This document shows positions 1 through 8,798 of a stretch of DNA of 62,703 nt, one piece after another. Position 1 is the stretch's first letter. Every line of letters begins with the position of its first letter. The stretch is taken from the NCBI RefSeq assembly GCF_036421855.1, contig NZ_JAZGOK010000014.1; one strand, given 5' to 3'. Both the position numbers and the translations under genes were made by a program. The stretch is from Georgenia_B sunbinii. GTDB lineage: Bacteria; Actinomycetota; Actinomycetes; Actinomycetales; Actinomycetaceae. The notes under the pieces were generated by a model. That model had not been told where the DNA came from and did no database searches. It saw only the letters and a program-made list of their open reading frames with translations.

Positions 1-2473
1 CGGACCAACGCCCGTACTTGAACGCATAATCCGCATTCCCACCCTGCCAACCATTGGCCAGGAAGAACCCGTACCGCAGATACGGCGGCTCCGGCTCCTC
101 GTCATCCAGCGCCACCACCGCCTCCAACGGCGTCTCCGCCGACGATGAACCCACGTGCACCGTGTACTCACCGTCCGCCGTGCGCCACTGCCCGTCCGCC
201 CAGTTCCCAAGGTCGTCCGGGGTCTCCGGCTCGAAGTAGGACAGCGGGTGGTTGGACGCCGCGCCGTCGATGACGACGGTGACGCGCTCGCTCGCCCCCG
301 GCTCGAGGTAGGGCTTGTCGAACCCGACCAGCCGCTTCGACGGCTGACCTGCCTCGTCCGGCAGCGTCAGGTAGACCTGCGCCGCCTCCGCACCCGCGAC
401 ATCACCGGTGTTGGTCACGGTGAACTCCGCCGTGATGACCGCCGCGTCGCCCTCGCCCGCGATGCTGGTCGCGAGGTCGGAGTACTCGAACGTCGTGTAC
501 GACAACCCGTACCCGAACGGGTAGACCGGCTCGAGGTCGTGCGCCTGGTACCAGCGGTAGCCCACCTCGAGGTTCTCGGTGTACTGGGCGACGAGCTGCA
601 GGACGCCCTCCTCGCCGTAGGCTCCCGCGCCACCGGTCTCGCCGTTGTCGATCCGGATGCCCGGGAACTGCGCCTGGGTGGCGTAGGCGGCCTCGCGCTC
701 GGTGACGCCGAACGTCATCGGCAGCTTGCCGGAGGGGTTGACCTCGCCGTAGAGGATGTTCGCCACGGCGTTGCCGTCCTCCATCCCCGGGAACCAGGCC
801 TCGAGTACCGCGGGGACGTCGTCGAGCCAGGGCATGATGACCATGCCCGAGGTCTTCAGCACCACGGCGGTGTTCTCGGCGTTGGCCTCGAGGACCGCGT
901 CGATGAGCGGTTCCTGCTCGACCCAGTCCTCGCCGTTACGACTCGAGTCGAGGTCGATCGGCGGGAAGCCGAGCGTCGCGCGGTCCGCCGTCTCGTGCGG
1001 GTTGTCACCGATCATCAGGAGCACGACGTCGGACTCGGCCGCAAGCTCGGCCGCCTCCTCCGGGTCGCGGCCGTCGTTGTACGTCACCGTCGTGTCGGAG
1101 CCCAGCTCCGCGATGACGTTCTCCAGCCCCTCCTGCGGGGTGACGGTGTAGGCCGTCTCCACGTTGACGTTGTCGTCACGGATCGAGCGCGGGGACATCT
1201 TCGCCTCGCCGGCGAACCACTCCACGCCGATGAGCGCGATGCTTTCCTCCTCACCGGTGAGCGGCAGGAAGTTTGCCTCGTTCTTCAGCAGGACGGAGCC
1301 TGCCTCGGCCATCTCGCGGGCGCTGGCACCGTTCGCGGCGAGGTCGACGTCCTCCCACTGGAACTCGTCGAACGGCTCGTCCATGTGCCCGTACTCGAAC
1401 ATCTTGAGGTAGCGCTCGTACAGCAGGGGATCGAGATCGTCCTCGACGATCTCCCCTGCGTCGAGCGCCTCGTGGATCAGCTCCGGCGTGTAGTACTGCG
1501 GCGCCCAGTCGAGCTCGACGCTCACCCCGGCCTTGATCGCGTCCACCGTGTCGTGGACGGCACGGCGGTCGGACATCACGTAGCCGTCAAAGCCCCACCG
1601 GTCGCGCAGCGTCTCCTGCAGCAGCTCGGTGCTGTGGCAGGCGTCCGGTCCGTTGACGTGCGGGAACGAGCACATCACCGACGCCGCATCGGCATCGCGC
1701 ACCGTCATCTCGAAGGGCAGCATGTACAGCTCGTTCATCGCGCGAGACGGCACCTGGACACCCATCGTCCAGCGCTCGGTCTCCTGCTCGTTGCCGGCGA
1801 GGTGCTTGAGCTGTGCGTGTATACCCTGGTCCTGGATGCCCTCGACCTGCTCGATGGCGAGCGCACCGGTGAGGTACGGGTCCTCGCTGAAGTACTCGTA
1901 GTTGCGACCGCCGTATGGATGACGCACGAGGTTCATCCCCGGGCCGAGCATGACCTGGTGCGCGAATGCGCGGGTCTCTTCGCCGAGGATGCGGCCGAGC
2001 TCGTAGTTGAGCTCCCGGTCGAAGGTGGCCGCCGCGGACAGCGTGGACGGCACACCGGTGGCATCCGGGTCGTTCCCGCAGGAGCCGCCCTTGACGCCGG
2101 TACCGCCGTTGGTCATTCGCACCGTGGGGATGCCGAGCTCGTCAATGCCTCGGATCTGGCGACCGGTGTCCTGCCAGGTGCAGCCCGGCAGGGTGCCCTG
2201 CGGCTCGAACACGCCGTTCTGGTACTCGCTGGTGCCGCTCTTGTCGATGACGACCGGGTCACCCTCGTCGTCCTCGAGGAAGCGGGAGACCGCGATCTGC
2301 TGGATCTTCTGGTCCAGCGTCAGCGCGTCGACGAGCAGCGTGGCGCGCTGCTCGGGCGGCAGGGAGGTGTCCTCCCACGGATGGTCCTGCGCTGCCGCTG
2401 GCAGGCCGCCGATGGCCAGCGCGGCGACCGCAGCAGTGGTGAGGGCCCACGCGGGGCCTCGTGATTTAGACAT
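1..2473 (-). CDS. Secreted glycoside hydrolase family 3 (beta-glucosidase-like), C-terminus cut by window edge
   Basis: Frame open from ATG 2473 to the window edge, at least 824 codons. The N-terminus is a signal peptide (basic start, Ala-rich core, AAAQ near residue 25). The GH3 N-domain follows, with KHLAGNEQE (usual KHFAxNxQE) and the nucleophile loop GYVMSDRRAVHDT, Asp near residue 300; most GH3 enzymes have SDW where this has SDR. Then come a GH3 C-domain and a fibronectin-III-like domain. The last visible residues (FFLANGWQGGNADYAFKYGR) begin the same 45-residue repeat that ends other secreted proteins in this window. The start at 2473 has GGAGG nine bases upstream; the ATG at 2482 lies directly on that GGAGG and is less likely. 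It probably hydrolyses beta-glycosides outside the cell. The family is certain from motifs; the substrate is unknown. Confidence 0.88.
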   Translation of the reverse strand, partial: MSKSRGPAWALTTAAVAALAIGGLPAAAQDHPWEDTSLPPEQRATLLVDALTLDQKIQQIAVSRFLEDDEGDPVVIDKSGTSEYQNGVFEPQGTLPGCTWQDTGRQIRGIDELGIPTVRMTNGGTGVKGGSCGNDPDATGVPSTLSAAATFDRELNYELGRILGEETRAFAHQVMLGPGMNLVRHPYGGRNYEYFSEDPYLTGALAIEQVEGIQDQGIHAQLKHLAGNEQETERWTMGVQVPSRAMNELYMLPFEMTVRDADAASVMCSFPHVNGPDACHSTELLQETLRDRWGFDGYVMSDRRAVHDTVDAIKAGVSVELDWAPQYYTPELIHEALDAGEIVEDDLDPLLYERYLKMFEYGHMDEPFDEFQWEDVDLAANGASAREMAEAGSVLLKNEANFLPLTGEEESIALIGVEWFAGEAKMSPRSIRDDNVNVETAYTVTPQEGLENVIAELGSDTTVTYNDGRDPEEAAELAAESDVVLLMIGDNPHETADRATLGFPPIDLDSSRNGEDWVEQEPLIDAVLEANAENTAVVLKTSGMVIMPWLDDVPAVLEAWFPGMEDGNAVANILYGEVNPSGKLPMTFGVTEREAAYATQAQFPGIRIDNGETGGAGAYGEEGVLQLVAQYTENLEVGYRWYQAHDLEPVYPFGYGLSYTTFEYSDLATSIAGEGDAAVITAEFTVTNTGDVAGAEAAQVYLTLPDEAGQPSKRLVGFDKPYLEPGASERVTVVIDGAASNHPLSYFEPETPDDLGNWADGQWRTADGEYTVHVGSSSAETPLEAVVALDDEEPEPPYLRYGFFLANGWQGGNADYAFKYGRWS

Positions 2474-2806
2474 CTTCGTCATCCTCCGGACTCTCAACAG
2501 CACGAGTGGTCCGGATGCTCAGCGTGGTCATGGTCACGACTCCCCCCCTCCATGGACCCGTGGCGTCCGGACCGCCACCGGTGCGACACCCTCCTCCTAG
2601 GACATGGCACGCTGACGGTCCGCGCCGCGACACCCCACACCGCTGTGGTGAACGTCGCGCGGCAGCAGCGCCGCCGGTGACGACACCGCGGCAGGCCGCG
2701 AAGAACGGTGATCCCCCAGATGCACCATGGTTTCGAGGCTACCGCTGCACGCGACCGGCGCAAGAGGGGGCGGCCCGCGCAGCGGGCAGGCGGCTAGGCT
2801 CCGGGT
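2474..2806. other. Divergent intergenic region, GH3 / TIGR03089
   Basis: 333 bases between divergent genes. The only elements I can point to are the GH3 ribosome-binding site at the left and a -10 box at the right end. I see no RNA gene, terminator or convincing small ORF. Confidence 0.5.
2795..2806 (+). promoter_or_regulatory. -10 box placing transcription start on the ATG (leaderless)
   Basis: TAGGCT at 2795-2800 is followed by exactly six bases and then ATG 2807. That spacing puts transcription start at or next to the start codon, the standard actinobacterial leaderless arrangement. No good -35 hexamer is visible at 16-19 bases spacing. There is no Shine-Dalgarno sequence in the six-base gap. 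Confidence 0.45.
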
Positions 2807-3658
2807 ATGAGCATCGCGACCCGGGTGCTGGAGCTGCTCCTCGGCGAGGAGCCCGCCCAGCCCCGTCTCACCTGGTACGGCGCCGACGACGAGCGCGTGG
2901 AGCTGTCCGGCAGGGTGCTGGCGAACTGGGTCACCAAGGCGACCAACCTCCTTGCCGAGGAGGGCGAGGTCGAGCCCGGCACCCGGGTCCTCCTCGACGT
3001 CCCGGTCCACTGGCGCGGCCTGGTCTGGGCGCTGGCGACGTGGGCCGCCGGTGGCCACCTCGTGGTGCCCGGCGAGACCGATGACGACACCGACGACGAC
3101 GAGGCGTACGAGCCCGACGACGACGAGGACGACGACGCACCCGAGGCCAGCGAGGACGACGAGTCTGAGTTCGTCGCCGACTCCGGTGAGGACGAGCCCG
3201 ACGTCGTCGTCACGTCCCGCACGACCACCGTCCCGGCTGCCGGCCTGCAGCTGGTCATCGCGCTGCCCGCGCTGGCGATGCGGGTGACCCAGCCGATCCC
3301 GGCCGGCGCGATGGACGCGGCGGCGGCACTGATGGGCTACGGGGACGACCTCGGCTACGTCGAGGAGCCCGACGACGACGACGTTGCGCTCACCGGCCCC
3401 GATCTCGACGGACCCGGGCCAGGTGGTGCTGTCAGCTACGGCGAGCTCGTCGCGTGGGCGGCGCGCCAGACACCGGCCTCGCACCGCGACGAGCCGGGCG
3501 CCCGGGTGCTGTGCAGCCCGGGCAGCCTCGCCGAGATGATCGCGCACGGCGTCGCGGCCTGGCGCACCGGCGGTTCGCTCGTGCTGCTCGGCGATGACGT
3601 GCCGCGCGCCCGCTTCGACGAGATCGCGGCGGCCGAGCGCGCCACGGTTCGTTGCTGA
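2807..3658 (+). CDS. TIGR03089 family protein with an acidic insertion
   Basis: 283 residues. It resembles the actinobacterial TIGR03089 family, short relatives of AMP-binding (acyl-CoA synthetase) enzymes that often sit beside surface-polysaccharide and LCP genes. The pattern VExxTRVLLDVPVHWRGLVW followed by a Trp-rich Gly stretch is family-like. Residues about 88-125 are an extremely acidic low-complexity insertion (runs of Asp/Glu) not expected in the family. The C-terminal part (ARVLCSPGSLAEMIAHGVAAWRTGGS) again looks typical. No complete AMP-binding signature is seen, so catalytic activity is doubtful. A leaderless start at 2807 is supported by the -10 box just upstream. It is followed after 19 bases by a glycosyltransferase in the same direction. 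Confidence 0.72.
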   Translation: MSIATRVLELLLGEEPAQPRLTWYGADDERVELSGRVLANWVTKATNLLAEEGEVEPGTRVLLDVPVHWRGLVWALATWAAGGHLVVPGETDDDTDDDEAYEPDDDEDDDAPEASEDDESEFVADSGEDEPDVVVTSRTTTVPAAGLQLVIALPALAMRVTQPIPAGAMDAAAALMGYGDDLGYVEEPDDDDVALTGPDLDGPGPGGAVSYGELVAWAARQTPASHRDEPGARVLCSPGSLAEMIAHGVAAWRTGGSLVLLGDDVPRARFDEIAAAERATVRC

Positions 3659-3677
3659 GCCTCCCGCGAGGCGACCG

Positions 3678-4475
3678 GTGAGCGCGGTGCAGCGCAGCGC
3701 CGCGCCCGCGGTGTCGGTGATCATGCCGATGCACAACTCGGCCGCCTTCGTCGCGGCGTCGATCCGCTCGGTGCAGGCCCAGACCTTCACCTCGTGGGAG
3801 CTGCTCGTCGTCGACGACTCCTCGACCGACGCCTCCGCCACGGTTGTGGCGCCGATGGTCGCCGCCGACCCGCGGATCCGGCTGCTCGTCAACGACGGTC
3901 CGCGCGGTGCGGCCGGCGCCCGCAACGTCGCCATCGCCGCGGCGCGCGGCCGTTACCACGCGTTCCTCGACAGTGACGACCTCTGGCTGCCGGCCAAGCT
4001 CGAGCGCCAGCTCGAGCTGATGGCGCGGACCGGGACCCCGCTCACCTACAGCGCCTACTACAAGGTCGATGCCGACTCCGACGTCGAGGCGGTCGACTTC
4101 ATCCCGTCCACCCGGGTGGTCAGGGCGCCGCTGCGGCTGGAGTACCGCCACCTGCTGCGGCAGGACTACATCGGCTTCCTCACCTTCGTCTACGACGCCG
4201 AGCAGCTCGGCCGCCGATTCCTGCCGCCGCTGGAGCGCCGGCAGGACTACGCGCTCAAGCTGTCGATCCTGCGCGAGGGGCACGTCGCGCTCGGGCTCGC
4301 CGAGCCGCTGGCGCTGTACCGGGCCGGCCGCCCCGGGTCGCTGTCGTCGAACAAGCTCGTCGCGGCCACGTACAACTGGCACATCTACCGGCACGTCGAG
4401 GCGCTGCCGCTCCACCGTGCGATCGTCGCGTTCGGCAACTACGCGGTGCGGTCGGGCCTGAAGTACCTCATCTGA
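3678..4475 (+). CDS. Glycosyltransferase family 2
   Basis: 265 residues starting at GTG 3678, with a GAGG ribosome-binding site about seven bases upstream; an earlier in-frame ATG at 3594 would overlap the preceding gene and lacks family-like sequence. GT-A fold motifs are in order: VSVIMPMHN, ELLVVDDSSTD (nucleotide-binding Asp), and the metal-binding FLDSDD near residue 100. RRQDYAL near residue 195 is the usual catalytic-base region. It should transfer a sugar from a nucleotide donor to a growing glycan on the cytoplasmic face. Its last 8 bases overlap the convergent glycosyltransferase gene. Donor and acceptor cannot be read from sequence. Confidence 0.87.
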   Translation: MSAVQRSAAPAVSVIMPMHNSAAFVAASIRSVQAQTFTSWELLVVDDSSTDASATVVAPMVAADPRIRLLVNDGPRGAAGARNVAIAAARGRYHAFLDSDDLWLPAKLERQLELMARTGTPLTYSAYYKVDADSDVEAVDFIPSTRVVRAPLRLEYRHLLRQDYIGFLTFVYDAEQLGRRFLPPLERRQDYALKLSILREGHVALGLAEPLALYRAGRPGSLSSNKLVAATYNWHIYRHVEALPLHRAIVAFGNYAVRSGLKYLI

Positions 4476-5607
4476 CCGCGGCCGCGCCGTCCTCACGTGC
4501 CGCGTCGGCCAGCGCCGCCATGGTGGCGACGAACTGCTCGCCGGCGGAGGACCAGTCGTAGTCGCGGCGGGCGGCGCCGTGACCGGCCCGCCCGAGGGCG
4601 GCCGCCCGCGCAGGATCCGCCCGCAGTGCGAGCACCGCCGCGGCGGCCGCGTCCGGGGCCTGGAACGGCACGACGACGCCGCACCCCGAGCGTTCGACGA
4701 CGTCCTTCGCCACCGGCAGCGGCGTGGTGACGACGGGTACCCCGTGCGCCATGTACTCGAGGATCTTCGTCGGCATGCTGTGGCGGTAGTTGGGCAGGTC
4801 ACGCAGCAGCGAGAGGCCGGCGAGCGCGCCGTCGAGCATGGCCAGCGCCTCCTCGTTGGGCACAAATCCGTGCCAGTGCAGGACCCCCTCCTCGTGCGCC
4901 GCGGCGATGAGCGCCTCGGCGGCCCCGTGGGCGGGGCCGACGACGTGGGTCCGCACCTCGCCCGCCGCCTGTGCGGTGAGGGTGCGGGCCATCGCGACGA
5001 CGTCCTCGGCGCCACGCTCGAGCGTGATGCTCCCGAGGTAGACGACCCGGTCGGTGCCCGGTGCCTGCGTGGTCCTCGGGACCGTGACGACGTTGGGCAC
5101 CACCGGCTGCGGGCGGCGGAACCGCTCCTGGTAGGCGTACTCCGCGAGGAGCAGGGGCATTCGTCGCTCCGCCCACCGCTCGACCGACCGGATGACCGCG
5201 GCAGCCGCCCGCTGCACGGCGCGCGGCAGCCACTCCTTTGCCCCGACGGCGGCGGCGGTGTCCTCGTGCACGTCCCACACCACGTTGCGCTGCCGGCCGG
5301 TGGCCAGCAGCAGCTCGGGGTCGTGGATGAGGACGACGTCGTTCCGGGGCCCGAGCTCGCGGATCGTGCGGCGGGCGTGGCCCAGCGCCCGCAGCCGTCG
5401 GCGGCCCGCCGAGCGCGGCAGGTCCACGCAGCGGAGCCGGTCCGCCGGCTCCGGGACGGCCAGCCCGTGACCACTGAACGGCGCGGCGTACGTGACACGC
5501 CAGCCCGCCCGCAGCAGGGCGTCGATCTCGCGGTGCCGGATCCGGGCGTCCTGCGGGTGGTGGACCACCGTGACGACGAGGATGCTGCGCCGCGGACCGG
5601 GCGTCAT
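4468..5607 (-). CDS. Glycosyltransferase family 4 (GT-B)
   Basis: 379 residues, length typical of GT4 enzymes. The N-terminal Rossmann domain opens ILVVTVVHHPQDARIRHRE. The C-terminal domain has VVYLGSITLERGAEDVVAMA, then MPTKILEYMAHGVPVVTTPL, the E-x7-E-like donor-binding segment of GT4. It is the last gene of an operon read right to left: nucleotide-sugar dehydrogenase, ABC permease, ABC ATPase, then this gene. Its ATG overlaps the ATPase stop codon (ATGA), implying translational coupling and a role in making or finishing the glycan exported by that transporter. It probably adds one sugar at the membrane. Confidence in the family is high; specificity is unknown. Confidence 0.87.
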   Translation of the reverse strand: MTPGPRRSILVVTVVHHPQDARIRHREIDALLRAGWRVTYAAPFSGHGLAVPEPADRLRCVDLPRSAGRRRLRALGHARRTIRELGPRNDVVLIHDPELLLATGRQRNVVWDVHEDTAAAVGAKEWLPRAVQRAAAAVIRSVERWAERRMPLLLAEYAYQERFRRPQPVVPNVVTVPRTTQAPGTDRVVYLGSITLERGAEDVVAMARTLTAQAAGEVRTHVVGPAHGAAEALIAAAHEEGVLHWHGFVPNEEALAMLDGALAGLSLLRDLPNYRHSMPTKILEYMAHGVPVVTTPLPVAKDVVERSGCGVVVPFQAPDAAAAAVLALRADPARAAALGRAGHGAARRDYDWSSAGEQFVATMAALADAAREDGAAAVR

Positions 5608-6665
5608 GTCCGGTCAGTCTCCCCCGGAGTCTCCTCGCCGACAGCCGACTTGTCCGCGACAGCAGACTTGCCGCCGACAGCGGGATTGTCCCCGACAGCC
5701 GACTTGTCCCCGACAGCAGGATTGTCCTCGACAGCCGACTTCTCACCGACAGCCGACTTGTCCCCGACAGCCGACTTGTCGCCGACAGCAGGATTGTCCA
5801 CCGGCTTCTTCGCTGACGGCTTCTTCGCCGGCGGCTTCTTGGCCACCGGCTTCTTCGCCGCGGCCTTCTTGTGCGTGCGCTGGTAGGCCTCGGTCACCTC
5901 GCCCGCCGGGCCGTCCATCACGAGCTCGCCGCGCTCGAGCCAGAGCGCACGGTCGCACATGGCGCGGATGGTGGCGTCGCTGTGGCTCACCAGGAAGACG
6001 GTGCCGGCGGCCTCCCGGATCTCGGTGACCCGCTGGCGGCTCCGGTTCTGGAAGTCCTGGTCCCCGGTCGCCAGCGCCTCGTCGATCATGAGGATGTCGG
6101 GCACCGTGGCGGTGGAGATGGCGAACCGGAGCCGGGCGGCCATCCCCGACGAGTACGCCTTCATCGGCAGGTCGATGAACTCCCCGACACCGGAGAACTC
6201 GACGATGTCCGGCATCTTCTCGCGGACCTCACGCGCGCTCAGGCCCATCGCCTGCCCGCCGATCATGATGTTGCGCTCGCCGCTGAGCCCACTCATGAGC
6301 ACCGCGTTGACACCCAGCAGGGCGGGGGTGCCGGCGGTGTAGATCTCACCGGCCGAGGGGGGGATGAGCCCGGCCAGCGCGCGCAGCAGCGTGCTCTTGC
6401 CCGAGCCGTTACGGCCGATGATGCCGATCGACTCGCCGTGGTGCGCCACGAAGGAGACGTCCTTGACGGCCTCGACCTCGCGTACCGCGGCGACCGAGCT
6501 GGACGCCGCCCGGCTGCGGAACAGGCCCCCGACCCGGGTGCCGCCGGGCGCGCCGGTGACGGTGCCGACCTTCTTGGCACCGAACACCCGGTAGGTGACG
6601 TCGACGTGGGAGGCGATGAGCGAGGGCGGCGCCCCGGTCGCCCCGCTGTGGTCAGTTACGGCCAT
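5604..6665 (-). CDS. ABC-2 polysaccharide exporter ATPase (Wzt/TagH type) with DKSAVG-repeat tail
   Basis: 353 residues. Walker A GRNGSGKST near residue 90, signature YSSGMAARL and Walker B ILMIDEALATGD identify the Wzt/TagH branch that powers export of lipid-linked O-antigen or teichoic acid through an ABC-2 permease. The partner permease lies immediately upstream and overlaps by 14 bases. After about residue 270 the usual sequence is replaced by a Lys/Ala/Pro-rich linker (repeated KKP) and nine hexapeptides, DKSAVG or DNPAVG, encoded by an 18-bp tandem repeat (5640-5801). No carbohydrate-binding Wzt C-domain is visible. The repeat tail is unusual. It might bind a partner or be neutral; the sequence does not decide. 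Confidence 0.88.
   Translation of the reverse strand: MAVTDHSGATGAPPSLIASHVDVTYRVFGAKKVGTVTGAPGGTRVGGLFRSRAASSSVAAVREVEAVKDVSFVAHHGESIGIIGRNGSGKSTLLRALAGLIPPSAGEIYTAGTPALLGVNAVLMSGLSGERNIMIGGQAMGLSAREVREKMPDIVEFSGVGEFIDLPMKAYSSGMAARLRFAISTATVPDILMIDEALATGDQDFQNRSRQRVTEIREAAGTVFLVSHSDATIRAMCDRALWLERGELVMDGPAGEVTEAYQRTHKKAAAKKPVAKKPPAKKPSAKKPVDNPAVGDKSAVGDKSAVGEKSAVEDNPAVGDKSAVGDNPAVGGKSAVADKSAVGEETPGETDRT
5640..5801 (-). repeat. 18-bp tandem repeat array A, nine units, inside ABC ATPase
   Basis: Nine contiguous 18-bp units. On the minus strand each reads GACAAGTCGGCTGTCGGC (DKSAVG) or GACAATCCTGCTGTCGGC (DNPAVG), with variants such as EKSAVE and GKSAVA. The array opens with GGTGGACAA, as arrays C and D do. 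Units are 18 bp, so the host reading frame is kept. The first 15 bases of most units can form a 5-bp hairpin (GACAG with TTGTC, 5-base loop). Confidence 0.9.
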
Positions 6666-7539
6666 AGGTTGCCTCTGCCCGCCAGAAGAAGATCATCCCG
6701 ACGACGGGGAGGACGATCGCCCACCCGGCCGCCACCAGCCAGCTGGTGAGGTTGAGCTCGAACTCACCGAGCAGGGTCTGGCGGGCGATGTCGAGCACCA
6801 GCGCGAACGGCTGGTACTGCATGACGATGCCGAGCACTCCCTGCCCGGCGTAGGCCTCGATGCTGAAGAACACCCCGGAGATGTAGCGCAGCAGCCGCAC
6901 CGCGAGCGGCACGAGGTTGCGCAGGTCGCGCGAGCTGTGGACCACGCGGGCGACGATGAGCGCGAGGCCGGCGTTGATGAGCAGCGTGAGCCCGATGGCC
7001 ACCGGAAACAGCAACCAGGACACCGTGATCGCCTCGCCGGTGGCGATGACGAGCACGAGGATGACGGCAAGGGTTGGCAGCACCGCGATGAACTCGGTGA
7101 GCGCCACCGACAGCGGCAGCACGCAGCGGGGGAAGCGCAACGACCGGACGAGGTTGAGGTTGCCGGAGACCGCCTTGGCCGACGACGTCATCGTCGAGGC
7201 GCTGTAGATGAACAGCAGCAGCCCGATGACGAGGAAGCCGACGTAGTTCTCGGTGCCGGCCCGGGTGTTCAGCAGCAGCCCGAAGATCGCGTAGTAGGCA
7301 CCGGCCAGCAGGAGCGGGTTGAGGACCGCCCACAGCTGTCCGAGGTAGTTGTCCTGGTTGCGCGCGTAGGACTGCGCGGAGGACAGCGTCCACATGAAGC
7401 TGCGCTTGCGCCAGGTCTCCTTGAGGTACTGCCCCAGCCGGGGACGGACGCCGCTGCGCTCCAGGCCGTGGCGGGCGGCGAGCGCCGCCGCCTCGGCCGA
7501 GCTCAGCGACGCCCGTCCCTCAGCTGCCGGGCTGGTCAC
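6652..7539 (-). CDS. ABC-2 polysaccharide exporter permease (Wzm/TagG type)
   Basis: 295 residues with an amphipathic N-terminus (YLKETWRKRSFMWTLSSAQ) and six hydrophobic segments from about residue 70 to 290. The segment NNYLGQLW-like (NQDNYLGQLWAVLNPLLLAG) is typical of TagG/Wzm permeases. It forms the membrane channel for the ATPase encoded immediately downstream; the two genes overlap by 14 bases. Its GTG start overlaps the TGA of the nucleotide-sugar dehydrogenase (GTGA), so all four genes of this operon are coupled. It should move a completed lipid-linked glycan from cytoplasm to the outer face of the membrane. Confidence 0.9.
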   Translation of the reverse strand: MTSPAAEGRASLSSAEAAALAARHGLERSGVRPRLGQYLKETWRKRSFMWTLSSAQSYARNQDNYLGQLWAVLNPLLLAGAYYAIFGLLLNTRAGTENYVGFLVIGLLLFIYSASTMTSSAKAVSGNLNLVRSLRFPRCVLPLSVALTEFIAVLPTLAVILVLVIATGEAITVSWLLFPVAIGLTLLINAGLALIVARVVHSSRDLRNLVPLAVRLLRYISGVFFSIEAYAGQGVLGIVMQYQPFALVLDIARQTLLGEFELNLTSWLVAAGWAIVLPVVGMIFFWRAEATYGRN

Positions 7540-8798
7540 AGATGCTGCACCGTAGGTCCGTCGGCCGCCGCACCACGGGTGTCGAAGAACCGCTTGGACT
7601 TGCCGGCCAGGTCGTCGACGTCGTACTCACGGTGCTGCTGGAGCAGCATGACGACGTCGGCCTCGGCGATCGCCGCGTCGAGGTCGGCCACACGCTGCTG
7701 CTCGGTGCCGTGGTGCTTCCAGATCGCCACGTGCGGGTCGTGGAAGGCCACCGTGGCGCCCTTGTCGATCAGCCGGCCGGCGACTGGGACGGCGGGCGAC
7801 TCGCGCTGGTCGGCGATGTTCGGCTTGTAGGTGACGCCGAGGAGGAGGACGTTGGCGCCCTGCAGCGACTTGCCGTCCTCGTTGAGGATGTCCTGGACCC
7901 GCTGCGCGACGTAGGTCGGCATCGTCGCGTTGATCTCCTGCGCGAGCTCGACGAACCGGAACGGGTAGCCGAGCTTCGAGCGCACGTTGTAGGACAGGTA
8001 GTTCGGGTCGATCGGGATGCAGTGCCCGCCGACGCCGGGGCCGGGGTAGAAGGCCTGGAAGCCGAACGGCTTGGAGGCCGCGGCGTCGATGACGTCCCAC
8101 AGGTCGATGTCCAGCTCGTGGCAGAACCGGGCCATCTCGTTGACCAGCGCGATGTTGATGTGGCGGTAGGTGTTCTCCAGCAGCTTGGCCATCTCGGCCT
8201 CGCGGGTGCCCTTGGTGCGCACGACGGTGTCGATGAACTGCTCGTAGAAGGCCGCAGCCTTCTCGGCGCAGGCCGGGGTGTGACCGCCGACGACCTTCGG
8301 GGTGTTCTTGGCGCCGAACTTCTCGTTGCCCGGGTCGATCCGCTCCGGGGAGAACGCCAGGTGGAAGTCCTCACCGGCGACCAGGCCGCCGGCCTCGAGC
8401 GCGGGGCGCACGACCTCGTCGGTGGTGCCCGGGTAGGTGGTGGACTCCAGCACCACGAGCGTGCCGGCGCGCAACTGGCTGGCGACGTCGGCCACCGCGG
8501 ACTTCACAGCGCCGAGGTCGGGGCCGCCGTCCTCGGCCAGCGGCGTCGGCACGCAGATGACGATGGTGGCCGCGTCCTGGAGCACCGTGCGGTCGGTCGA
8601 CGCGCGGAACCCCGCGGCGACCAGCTCGGCGACGTCGGAGTCCTTGAGGTCGTCGACGTGGGACGTCCCCTGGTTGAGGCCGTCGACCACACCGTGGTTG
8701 ACGTCGTACCCGACGACCCGCAGGCCTGCGTGGATCGCCTCCTGTACCAGAGGGAGCCCGACGTAGCCGAGCCCGATGACAGCAAGGTCAACGGTCAT
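7536..8798 (-). CDS. Nucleotide-sugar 6-dehydrogenase (WbpA-like UDP-GlcNAc dehydrogenase)
   Basis: 420 residues. The Rossmann loop DLAVIGLGYVGLPL opens the protein, and the catalytic Cys sits in FYPGPGVGGHCIPIDP near residue 265. The flanking segment KPFGFQAFYPGPG resembles UDP-N-acetylglucosamine 6-dehydrogenases (WbpA/TviB type) more than UDP-glucose dehydrogenases. It would oxidise C6 of a UDP-HexNAc with two NAD+ to give a uronic acid donor. ATG 8798 is chosen because AAGGAGCAGTAC precedes it at ideal spacing; an upstream start at 8858 lacks this. First gene of the exporter operon. A possible -10 (TACATT) lies at 8844-8839. Identity as a nucleotide-sugar dehydrogenase is firm; the exact sugar is inferred. 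Confidence 0.9.
   Translation of the reverse strand: MTVDLAVIGLGYVGLPLVQEAIHAGLRVVGYDVNHGVVDGLNQGTSHVDDLKDSDVAELVAAGFRASTDRTVLQDAATIVICVPTPLAEDGGPDLGAVKSAVADVASQLRAGTLVVLESTTYPGTTDEVVRPALEAGGLVAGEDFHLAFSPERIDPGNEKFGAKNTPKVVGGHTPACAEKAAAFYEQFIDTVVRTKGTREAEMAKLLENTYRHINIALVNEMARFCHELDIDLWDVIDAAASKPFGFQAFYPGPGVGGHCIPIDPNYLSYNVRSKLGYPFRFVELAQEINATMPTYVAQRVQDILNEDGKSLQGANVLLLGVTYKPNIADQRESPAVPVAGRLIDKGATVAFHDPHVAIWKHHGTEQQRVADLDAAIAEADVVMLLQQHREYDVDDLAGKSKRFFDTRGAAADGPTVQHL

Noticed and set aside
155..2464. Long plus-strand open frame opposite the GH3 gene
   Set aside because: Composition is Arg/Val/Gly-rich with no domain; the minus strand gives a clean GH3 sequence with signal peptide and ribosome-binding site.
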